The position numbers were made by a program, and so were the translations under genes. Positions 25,242-32,415 of a stretch of DNA of 32,415 nt are shown here, piece by piece; the stretch's first letter is position 1; the number at the start of each line of letters is the position of its first letter. The DNA lies in the NCBI RefSeq assembly GCF_016429015.1, contig NZ_JAELTU010000079.1, positions 1 to 32,415 of the forward strand. The letters run 5' to 3'. Source of the DNA: Rhizobium sp. ASV20. GTDB lineage: Bacteria; Pseudomonadota; Alphaproteobacteria; Rhizobiales; Rhizobiaceae. The notes beneath the pieces were generated by a model, which saw only the letters and a program-made list of their open reading frames with translations, made no database searches and was not told the DNA's origin.

Positions 25242-25776
25242 AGGGCGTCATTGGAGAAGCTCACCCAAGTGCATGATGCCGGCGTTTGCCCGCGTCGGGT
25301 CAGCGCTTCCGCATCGACGGTGCGGAAAACAGCCTCTGAATCTGTCATAACGCCAGCTCAATCAAAGATGACAAGCTAAACGGCATGAAGCCAAAAAAGC
25401 GGAGAGTCTGCGTCATCCAAATCAAAGCATTTGTCGCAACAGCTTGCGTGGACGCCCGAAACGCTGTTTTCAAGCGCGTTCATCAACCAGTATGGCACAC
25501 TTTCCTTCCGCTATAACTGCGTAATTTCACGACGCTTTGACCCGGATTTGCATTGGAGGGTAATCCATTCGGTGCCCGAGAACCGATTGACGAATTTGCG
25601 ATGCCAGCATCCAGGCAAGATCGCGACACAAATGAACACCGCCATCGATAAATGCAGTATGCGTCTGTTCTGCCATTGTCCGTATGGAGGAAGAGGTGAT
25701 TGGTCGACCCTCTATCTGTGCGCGCGTGTGAGCGGACGAATGAACGTAAGAAATTTACTACCTGAAACATGAGTGG
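25242..25776. other. Convergent intergenic stretch, no gene seen
   Basis: 535 nt between the flippase stop and the histidine kinase stop. A frame at 25431-25772 (+, TTG start) and one on the other strand have no ribosome-binding site or family resemblance. No clear terminator hairpin was found by eye. Confidence 0.5.
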
Positions 25777-27132
25777 CTATTCAATTGCCAAACAAATGCA
25801 GGTACCAATTTTGGGCGAGCGGATTTCCAGTCGCATGCCATGAAGTCTGGCAATGGCCGCAACGAGGCTCAATCCCAGTCCATTGCCGGGCGCATGTCGG
25901 CTTTTCTCGGCTCTATAGAAGCGGCGAACTACCGCGTCGGCGTCTTCGGCGCGAATGCCTATGCCGGTATCCTCGACGACGATGGTTGCCGCACGTTTTT
26001 CGCCCTCGACACGGACCGTCGCTTTTCCACCTCTTGGCGTGAACTTGATAGCATTGTCGATCAAGTTGGCGATCGCCTCGAAGATGAGGCTGGGATCACC
26101 TGAGATGATGGCCGGCTCGTCGTTGCTTGAGGCAAAGATGAGAGCGACGCCGCATTCGTCAGCTGCTGGTTCGAAGAAGTCCACGGCATCGCGTGCGATG
26201 ACCCTGAGATCGATGTCGACAAAGCCGGACCGTCTAAGACCATCTTCTACTTCCGAAATGCGGAGAAGCGCGCCAAATGTTTTGAGGATACCTCGAACCT
26301 CCTCGAGTGATTCATCAATATAGCCGTGATATTCGTCGATATTGGTGGCGCGTCGGCGCGCACGTTCCAGGCTACCCAGAAGACGCGTCAATGGCGTTCG
26401 CATATCATGTGCGACATTGTCGCAGACGCCCTTTACCTCCTGCATAAGGCGCTCGATTTCGTCGAGCATCTCGTTGACGACTTTGGCCAGGCGATCGATG
26501 TCGCCTGCGGCGCGTCCCGTCGGCAATCGCTGCTTCAGGTCACCTTTCATGATCTGCGCCGCTGCATCCGACATGGCGTCCAGTCGGCGCACAGCACCGA
26601 CTCCAACAGCCACGGCGCCGGCAAGGCCGAGGATTGCGGTCGCAATGGATGCAAAAAGTGTCGCATTTTCAAGGCGCTCGCGAAATTCGCGCTGTTCATG
26701 CAGACTTTGTGCAACGAGGATCGTGGCGCCATCGGTACGTCGATGCAACAATCCTCTGTAGTGCTCTTTCCTCGCCGCGCTATGGTCGGTAAAATCGAAG
26801 GGGGCGTCAAACGCCGCTTGGTCCGGAATGGCGAGTTGTACGCCTGCAATGAGCTTGCCGTTCTGATCGAAGAGCGAGAATGGCCGCTCGATGCTCGTCA
26901 GATCTTTGGTTCGCAGCGACAGGCGTGAAACGATCACGTCCGTCGACTGGCCCTGGAGTGACTGCATTTCTCGGCTCAGCCATTCGTCGCTCCTCTGGTC
27001 GAGAAAATCCTGCATCTGCCAATCAACGAACAGAAATAGCGCGACCGCCGCGGCACCGAATACGACCAGAAAGGCGAGCGCCAGACGAAAGCCACTGGTC
27101 CTGAAGAGTTCAATTGGCCGCATCGAGAACAT
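25777..27132 (-). CDS. Two-component sensor histidine kinase (HAMP-HisKA-HATPase)
   Basis: A 451-aa membrane sensor. Membrane segment 1 is at about 14-38, a periplasmic sensing loop runs to about 155 and membrane segment 2 is at about 158-181. A HAMP domain follows (about 182-234, ending near EMLDEIERLM). The phospho-acceptor is His242 in NVAHDMRTPLTRL. The ATP-binding domain has the N-box NLIDNAIKFTPRGG, G1 DTGIG and G2 GNGLGLSLVAAIARLHG. The start overlaps the end of the response-regulator gene by 23 nt, so the two are a translationally coupled pair. The signal is not evident. The neighbouring RND pump suggests a drug, metal or envelope signal. Confidence 0.93.
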   Translation of the reverse strand: MFSMRPIELFRTSGFRLALAFLVVFGAAAVALFLFVDWQMQDFLDQRSDEWLSREMQSLQGQSTDVIVSRLSLRTKDLTSIERPFSLFDQNGKLIAGVQLAIPDQAAFDAPFDFTDHSAARKEHYRGLLHRRTDGATILVAQSLHEQREFRERLENATLFASIATAILGLAGAVAVGVGAVRRLDAMSDAAAQIMKGDLKQRLPTGRAAGDIDRLAKVVNEMLDEIERLMQEVKGVCDNVAHDMRTPLTRLLGSLERARRRATNIDEYHGYIDESLEEVRGILKTFGALLRISEVEDGLRRSGFVDIDLRVIARDAVDFFEPAADECGVALIFASSNDEPAIISGDPSLIFEAIANLIDNAIKFTPRGGKATVRVEGEKRAATIVVEDTGIGIRAEDADAVVRRFYRAEKSRHAPGNGLGLSLVAAIARLHGMRLEIRSPKIGTCICLAIE

Positions 27133-27793
27133 ATCCTGAGCCTCGAAGCGTTCTGATCATGGGGGCAAGTCCCGGCAGATCCAGCTTCTTGCGAAGTTTG
27201 CTGATATGGACATCAATCACATTCGTTACCTCGCCGTAGCGATAGTGCCATACTTCCTCGAACATCATCGTACGTGTAACGATTTGACCCGAGTGCCGGA
27301 CGAGATACTCCAGCAATTGATATTCCCGCGGTAGCAGATCGATAAGGTTGCCGGCTCGGCTTGCGGTATGCGTCAGCAGGTTGATTTCCAGGTCGCCAAC
27401 CCGCAGCACCGTCTCCTGGGTCACAACCGTTCGCCTGCGCATCAGCACATCCAGCCGTGCCGTCAACTCGAGCGCTTCGAATGGCTTGGTCAGGTAGTCG
27501 TCGCCGCCGGCTTTCAGTCCGCGTACTCTCTCATCAACGGCGGAAAGCGCGCTCAGGATGAGAACCGGCGTCTGGACCGATGCAGCCCGCAAAGCTGCAA
27601 GCATCCCAAGACCATCGAGCGTGCCGGGCAACATGCGATCCAGAACGATCGCATCGAAAGTGCCGGAGATCGCCTTGACCAGGCCGTCCCGACCGTCAAC
27701 AGCCTGAGTAACGGTGCAGCCGTGGTCCACAAGCGCCGCTTCGATTTCCGATGCCGTCCCCAGGTCGTCCTCGACCACGAGTATCTTCGACAC
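27110..27793 (-). CDS. OmpR-family response regulator paired with the histidine kinase
   Basis: A 227-aa regulator. The receiver domain (1-120) has Asp9-Asp10, phospho-acceptor Asp52 in FDAIVLDRMLPG and Lys103 in LTKPFEALEL. The OmpR/PhoB winged helix (about 130-225) includes LLPREYQLLEYLVRHSGQIV, VIDVHISKLRKKLD and TLRGSGYVLD. The GTG at 27793 is chosen because GGAGG lies four bases upstream and it gives the normal family length. The frame continues 37 codons upstream through the intergenic palindrome. It is the first gene of the minus-strand pair and divergent from a second OmpR-type gene. Confidence 0.92.
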   Translation of the reverse strand: MSKILVVEDDLGTASEIEAALVDHGCTVTQAVDGRDGLVKAISGTFDAIVLDRMLPGTLDGLGMLAALRAASVQTPVLILSALSAVDERVRGLKAGGDDYLTKPFEALELTARLDVLMRRRTVVTQETVLRVGDLEINLLTHTASRAGNLIDLLPREYQLLEYLVRHSGQIVTRTMMFEEVWHYRYGEVTNVIDVHISKLRKKLDLPGLAPMIRTLRGSGYVLDAAN

Positions 27794-27863
27794 ATTTCCT
27801 CCAAGAACGCTGAGTAATTTCCGTCTATTGTCTAGATAATCAATATTGAATGTTCGTTCGCCT

Positions 27864-27887
27864 GAACATGAAAACAATTTCATGTTC
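27864..27887. promoter_or_regulatory. Perfect 10-bp inverted repeat between divergent response regulators
   Basis: GAACATGAAA (27864-27873), four-base spacer, TTTCATGTTC (27878-27887). A further half-site ATGTTC lies at 27850-27855, in inverted orientation to the left arm. It is central in the 135-nt region shared by two divergent regulator genes and is AT-rich around, so it is a strong candidate operator for one or both. Confidence 0.6.
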
Positions 27888-27928
27888 CAAGGCGCATTGG
27901 ACAACGCTCCGTCTTTGCCGAGGATTGA

Positions 27929-28600
27929 ATGCGCCTATTGGTAGTTGAGGACGATGACCGAAGTGCGGCCTATCTGAAACGGGGGCTTGCCGAATCCGGG
28001 CACGTTATCGACGTGGCCAGCGATGGAGAACTCGGTCTGGCCCTTGCAATGGAGCTGATTTACGACTGTCTCGTCGTCGATCGGTTGCTGCCCAAGCTCG
28101 ACGGAATAGAACTCGTACGCCGGCTACGCGCGATGAATGTCAATGTGCCCGTCATCATGGTGAGCGCGTTGGCGAGCTCATTGGACCGCGTTGAGGGTCT
28201 GCGCGCCGGCTGTGACGACTACCTGGCCAAGCCATTCTTCTTTTCAGAGCTGCTCGCTCGCATCGAAGCGATCACAAGGCATTTCATGGGCGATGGACGT
28301 GAGAACATGCTCGTCGTCGGTGACCTGTCCCTGGACATTCGACGCAGGATCGCCCGCAGGAATGAGCGGGTCATCGATCTACAGTTCAGGGAGTTCCTGC
28401 TTCTGCAAGTCCTGATGCGCAATGCAGGCTCCGTCGTAACCCGGTCCATGTTGCTTGAGGCGGCCTGGGCCTACGATTTTGACCCGCGCGGGAACATCAT
28501 CGACATGCATGTCCACCGCCTACGGAAGAAAATCGACGCAGGCGTATCGACAAGTATGATCGTGACGATTCCAGGAGCGGGATACCTCATCAGGCCGTGA
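27929..28600 (+). CDS. OmpR-family response regulator upstream of the RND efflux genes
   Basis: A 223-aa regulator. The receiver has Glu7-Asp8-Asp9, phospho-acceptor Asp51 in CLVVDRLLPKLDG and Lys101 in YLAKPFFFSELL. The winged helix (about 128-221) includes IDLQFREFLLLQVLMRNAGS, NIIDMHVHRLRKKID and TIPGAGYLIRP. It has no kinase gene of its own. It may be phosphorylated by the kinase encoded on the opposite strand or by a distant one. It precedes the efflux adaptor gene by 138 nt in the same direction, so it is the likely local regulator of the pump. Confidence 0.92.
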   Translation: MRLLVVEDDDRSAAYLKRGLAESGHVIDVASDGELGLALAMELIYDCLVVDRLLPKLDGIELVRRLRAMNVNVPVIMVSALASSLDRVEGLRAGCDDYLAKPFFFSELLARIEAITRHFMGDGRENMLVVGDLSLDIRRRIARRNERVIDLQFREFLLLQVLMRNAGSVVTRSMLLEAAWAYDFDPRGNIIDMHVHRLRKKIDAGVSTSMIVTIPGAGYLIRP

Positions 28601-28738
28601 TCCACAGGCAGATGAAACTTAAATAATTTTTCATTCTGGCGCGAATTGGCAGCCACTTGGGATCCGTCAAATTCCCAGGCGTCGCGCGGCAAGCGTCCAT
28701 GCTTGCGCGCAATTCGAAGCGCTTGATGGAGTATTGTC

Positions 28739-29941
28739 GTGAATGGATCCCCTTCAGGGTCACGCAGGTCGGGTAGGTCATTCTACCTTCTGTGGATATG
28801 CGCGATGGTGTTGGCCGGGGCCGTGGCCGCCTATCTCATTTATCGGCCCCAGCCCGGTTTGAGTAAAAACAGAGCAGTCGCTGCCGAACGCGCTCCGGTG
28901 CCGGTGCAGACGGCGGCGGTCGCCAAGAGAGATCTCCCCGTCGTGCGTAGCGGCCTTGGGGTCGTTTCCCCATTGACCGCAGTCGATGTAAAGGTGCGCG
29001 TCGACGGCCAGCTCCAGAGTATCGCCTTCTCCGAAGGACAAGACGTCGTGGCCGGGGATATCCTTGCGACGATCGACCCTCGTCCTTACGCGGCCGCCGT
29101 CGCGCAAGCGCAGGCAGACTACGACAAGGAACTGGCCCAGCTTGAGCAGGCGAAGATCGATGAAGCCCGAGCGCAAAAGCTAACGACGACGGGAAGCGGC
29201 ACCACACAGGCGGCGCAGACTGCGGCTGCGCAGGTCAAGATCATGGACGCCACAGCTGCATCCGGAAAGGCAGCGCTCGATACAGCCAAACTCAATCTGG
29301 ATTTTGCGACGATCACGGCGCCGATCAGCGGCAGGGTCGGCCTGCGTCAGCAGCAGGAAGGAGCTATCCTGCGGGCAACCGATGCGACCGGCGTGGTCAC
29401 CGTAACCCAGATGCGGCCGATTGCCGTCGAATTCACGCTGACGCAGGACGATCTCGCGGATCTGATCGCCGGCCAGGCAAAGGGCCGGTTGGACGTTTCA
29501 GCCTACAGCCGCGATGGCGCGAAGCACCTGGCTGACGGAAAGCTGAGCGCAATTGACAGTCAGGTCGACTCATCAACCGGCATGGTGAAGCTGAAAGCGG
29601 TGTTTGCAAACGACGACCTCTCCCTTTGGCCTGGAGAGCTGATCAGCGCAAATATAACATTGCGAACCGATCCAAACTCGATCGTCGTGCCTTCCCCAGC
29701 GATACAGAACGGACAGATGGGGTCGTATGTGTTCATTGTTAATCCGGATAACAAAGTCTCCACGGCCTCGGTGACAACGGGAAACACTTATTCTGGCCTA
29801 ACCGCCGTGACGCATGGCCTTGCCGTCGACGCGACAGTCGTCACCTCCGGACAGTCACGGCTTGCAGATGGAACGGTCGTAGCCACGGGAGGCTCTGGCG
29901 GCAAGAAGCTCGCTGCAGCAAGCGAGGATATCGCGCAATGA
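28739..29941 (+). CDS. RND efflux periplasmic adaptor protein (MdtA/HlyD type)
   Basis: A 400-aa membrane-fusion protein. An N-terminal membrane anchor is at about 15-36 (YLLWICAMVLAGAVAAYLIY). A barrel-sandwich/lipoyl half has VDVKVRVDGQLQSIAFSEGQ and DILATIDPRPYAAAV, then an alpha-helical hairpin at about 120-185. The second lipoyl half is FATITAPISGRVGLRQQQEG, followed by beta-barrel and membrane-proximal domains (SQVDSSTGMVKLKAVFAN and VVPSPAIQNGQMGSYVFIVN). The start is a GTG with TGGAG upstream. Its stop overlaps the next start (ATGA), showing that it works with that permease. Unlike many MdtA proteins it appears to be an uncleaved signal anchor rather than a lipoprotein. Confidence 0.92.
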   Translation: MNGSPSGSRRSGRSFYLLWICAMVLAGAVAAYLIYRPQPGLSKNRAVAAERAPVPVQTAAVAKRDLPVVRSGLGVVSPLTAVDVKVRVDGQLQSIAFSEGQDVVAGDILATIDPRPYAAAVAQAQADYDKELAQLEQAKIDEARAQKLTTTGSGTTQAAQTAAAQVKIMDATAASGKAALDTAKLNLDFATITAPISGRVGLRQQQEGAILRATDATGVVTVTQMRPIAVEFTLTQDDLADLIAGQAKGRLDVSAYSRDGAKHLADGKLSAIDSQVDSSTGMVKLKAVFANDDLSLWPGELISANITLRTDPNSIVVPSPAIQNGQMGSYVFIVNPDNKVSTASVTTGNTYSGLTAVTHGLAVDATVVTSGQSRLADGTVVATGGSGGKKLAAASEDIAQ

Positions 29942-32272
29942 ACCTCTCACGAATTTTCATCCAGCGCAGGGTCGGAACCTGCCTATTGGCGGTCGGACTT
30001 TTGATCGTCGGTTCCATTGCCTATGGCCTGCTACCGATCGCGTCCCTGCCGCAGGTCGACTTTCCCACGATCCAGATCTCGAGCTCTCTTCCAGGCGCAA
30101 GCGCGGGGACCATGGCGATCTCCGTCGCGACGCCGCTCGAGAACCAGCTTTCAACCATATCGGGCGTGTCGCAGATGACATCAACCAGTTCGTCCGGGCG
30201 CACCTCAATCACCATGCAATTCGACCTCAACAGGGACATCAATGCGGCGGCGCAAGACGTGCAGGCTGCGATCAGCGCTGCCAGCGGTCAGTTGCCAAAG
30301 GACTTGCCGGCCGCCCCTGACTTCCACAAGAGCAATCCGGCGGAAGCGACGATCCTGACATTGGCATTGACATCTGATCGCATTCCGACGACCGAGCTTG
30401 ATCACTATGCCGAGGACATCATCGCGCAGCAGGTGTCGCAGATGAACGGCGTGGGGCTGGTGGATTACCATGGCCCGCAGCGACCGGCGATAAGAATTCA
30501 GCTCGATCCCGACAAGATTGCCGCCCGTGGGTTGACGCTTGAGGACATTCGAAGCGCCGTTGGCGCTCAGACGGTCAATCAGCCCAAGGGGCAGCTTGCC
30601 GGCAATGGCCGCACGACCGTCCTTGATGCGACAGACCAGATCATGGACGTGCCGGCATTTCGCTCGATGGTTGTCGCATACAAGAATGGCGCGCCGATTC
30701 GGGCAGATGACCTTGGAACGGTGTTGTCGGCGCCTGAGGATGTCAATCAGGCAGCGTGGTTGCAGGACAAGCGCTCGGTGATGCTCGACGTCCATAAAAT
30801 GGCCGGTTCCAACATTCTCGACACCATTGAGGGAATAAAGGCAAAGCTACCGCAAATGGAAGCGGGACTTCCCGCCGGCATAAAGCTATCGGTCGTCGCT
30901 GACAGGTCCGGAATGATCCGATCCTCCGTTAACGACGTGAAGGTCACGATCCTCATTACCATCGGGCTGGTCGTCCTTGTGATTTTCAGTTTTCTACGAA
31001 ATCTCTGGGCGACGATCATCCCGGCGGCGACGATTCCGCTGTCTCTGATCGGCACCTTTGCGGTCATGTATCTTGCCGGCTACAGCCTCGACAATCTCTC
31101 GCTTATGGGCTTGACCATTGCCGTGGGGTTTGTCGTCGACGATGCTATCGTGGTCATCGAGAATGTGATGCGACACATCGAAGAAGGAAAGTCCACTTTC
31201 GAGGCCGCCGTTAAAGGATCACAGGAGGTCGGCTTCACGATCGTGTCTATGACCGTGTCCCTCGTTGCCGTCTTCATACCAATTCTTCTGATGAGCGGCA
31301 TTGTCGGGCGCCTTTTCCGCGAGTTCGCTGTTACGATCAGCGTGGCGATCATAATATCAGGGCTTGTTTCTCTGACCGTCACTCCAATGATGTGCGCCTG
31401 GTTGATCAAGCACGATCATGACAAGCCGCATGGGGCGTTCTTCCGCTGGTCGGAGGCGTTCTTCGAGAAATGCACTGCGGGATATGGACGAGCACTCGAT
31501 GTTGTTCTTAACAATAGGCTCGCCGTCCTGGGTGTCGCCGTCGCCACCATGGCAGTGACCGGTTGGCTCTATGTCACCATTCCGAAGGGCTTTATTCCGC
31601 AACAGGATACGGGATGGGTGCAAGGGCAAGCGCAAGCGGCGACCGACATATCTTTTGCTGACATGTCGACGAAGATGCAGGAAATTGCCCATATCGTCAT
31701 GGCTGATCCGGCCGTTGACAACGTCGCGTACTGGATCAACCCCAGTCCGTCGGCCAGTGTCGGCCAGCTCCAAATCAATCTGAAGCCGATGGGCGCGCGA
31801 AGCCTGGCGCCGGCGGTGCTTGCCCGTTTGCGAACCGCAACGGCCGGCCTCGAAGGGCTGACGGTTGGACTGCAGATCCGCCAGGACGTTCAGATTGGCG
31901 GACGGTCATCCGCTTCGCAATATCAATATACGCTTCAGGATCCAGACACTGCGGAGCTCGACAAGTGGGCGGCAACAATGACGAAGGTCCTGAAGGGCCT
32001 ACCGGAAATCCAGGACGTCATTTCCGACAAGCAGAAGGCCGCAACCAGTCTCACGCTCGATATTGATCGTTCAACGGCGTCGAGACTTGGTGTAAGCGTT
32101 GCTCAGATCGATGAAACGCTTTACGACGCCTTCGGACAGCGGCAGATCGCGACCATGTATACGCAGGTCAGCCAATATCACGTCGTCATGGAGCTTGCTC
32201 CACAGTTTGCCTTGTCGCCTGAAGCGCTATCGCACCTCTACGTGAGGTCTTCGACCACCGGCAGGCTTGTTC
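29938..32272 (+). CDS. RND efflux permease (MdtB/MdtC-like), 3'-truncated by assembly end
   Basis: Proton-driven inner-membrane exporter; about 778 of an expected 1030 codons are present. It starts MNLSRIFIQRRVGTCLLAVG, then SLPQVDFPTIQISSSLPGAS, the typical RND N-terminus. The first large periplasmic loop precedes membrane segments at about 335-540. The proton-relay acids Asp401-Asp402 lie in FVVDDAIVVIENVM, and the second loop begins near IPKGFIPQQDTGWVQGQAQA. The ATG overlaps the adaptor stop by 4 nt. The frame stays open past 32272 only because adapter sequence happens to have no stop; those residues are artificial. Substrates cannot be read from the sequence. Confidence 0.93.
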
Positions 32273-32319
32273 CTGTCTCTTATACACATCTCCGAGCCCA
32301 CGAGACATCGGCGAAAAGT
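32273..32319. other. Nextera/Tn5 sequencing adapter, artefact
   Basis: CTGTCTCTTATACACATCT (32273-32291) is the 19-bp Tn5 mosaic end. CCGAGCCCACGAGAC (32292-32306) completes the Illumina Nextera read-through adapter. Bases 32307-32319 are probably index and degraded read. Translated in the permease frame it gives SYTHLRAHET, a peptide known to contaminate protein databases. Not part of the organism. Confidence 0.97.

Positions 32320-32415
<96 letters not shown>

Noticed and set aside
25431..25772. 113-codon plus-strand frame with TTG start after the flippase gene
   Set aside because: No ribosome-binding site, atypical composition (rich in Cys, Asn, Arg) and no recognisable family.

Overview
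The window reads as chromosomal or megaplasmid DNA from an alphaproteobacterium, most likely Rhizobiaceae (Rhizobium/Agrobacterium/Sinorhizobium type). The reasons are the GC-rich coding bias, the quaternary-amine catabolic genes, an IalB-family periplasmic protein, a CheR-like/flippase pair and many ABC importers. Both ends are artificial or cut. The first gene has lost its start at the left edge. At the right edge the last gene runs into a Nextera/Tn5 sequencing adapter (32273-32306) followed by a poly-G tail, so nothing after about 32272 is biological. No rRNA, tRNA or CRISPR array was seen.

Layout. 1-4442: the 3' part of a GMC flavin oxidoreductase (+), converging on a glycine-betaine-type ABC importer operon (proV-proW-proX, -) that ends with a small XRE regulator. 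4933-5662: a single-domain response regulator and an unknown 98-aa protein. 5747-6976: a MarR regulator and an IalB-family secreted protein, with a shared palindromic motif in front of both. 7320-7445: a LacI-family remnant. 7694-8614: an HSL-type alpha/beta hydrolase. 8859-20554: one long minus-strand operon. 20659-21657: its divergent GATase1-like/AraC regulator. 21656-21880: a decayed IS6-family transposase. 22732-25241: a CheR-like methyltransferase and a polysaccharide flippase. 25777-28600: a histidine kinase and response regulator, divergent from a second response regulator. 28739-32272: an RND efflux adaptor and a truncated permease.

The centrepiece is the 8.9-20.6 kb operon. It encodes a full route from gamma-butyrobetaine through L-carnitine to glycine betaine: an ADP-forming acyl-CoA ligase, an acyl-CoA dehydrogenase, a CaiD-like crotonobetainyl-CoA hydratase, an L-carnitine dehydrogenase fused to a hot-dog thioesterase, and a beta-keto acid cleavage enzyme (BKACE) acting on dehydrocarnitine. 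A peptide-class ABC importer with a Tat-type signal is in the same transcription unit and probably brings in the substrate. Together with the betaine importer and GMC oxidoreductase at the left, about two thirds of the window concerns quaternary ammonium compounds. From memory, an equivalent pathway has been worked out in Sinorhizobium meliloti, so the chemistry is not new. The regulatory DNA (direct repeats at 20610-20643) and the assignment of the importer look less described.

The most original signals are regulatory. ATATATC-N7-GATATAT occurs twice, over the marR ribosome-binding site and upstream of ialB. A perfect 10-bp inverted repeat lies between two divergent response-regulator genes. 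A 13-nt direct repeat with 21-bp phasing lies between the carnitine operon and its regulator.
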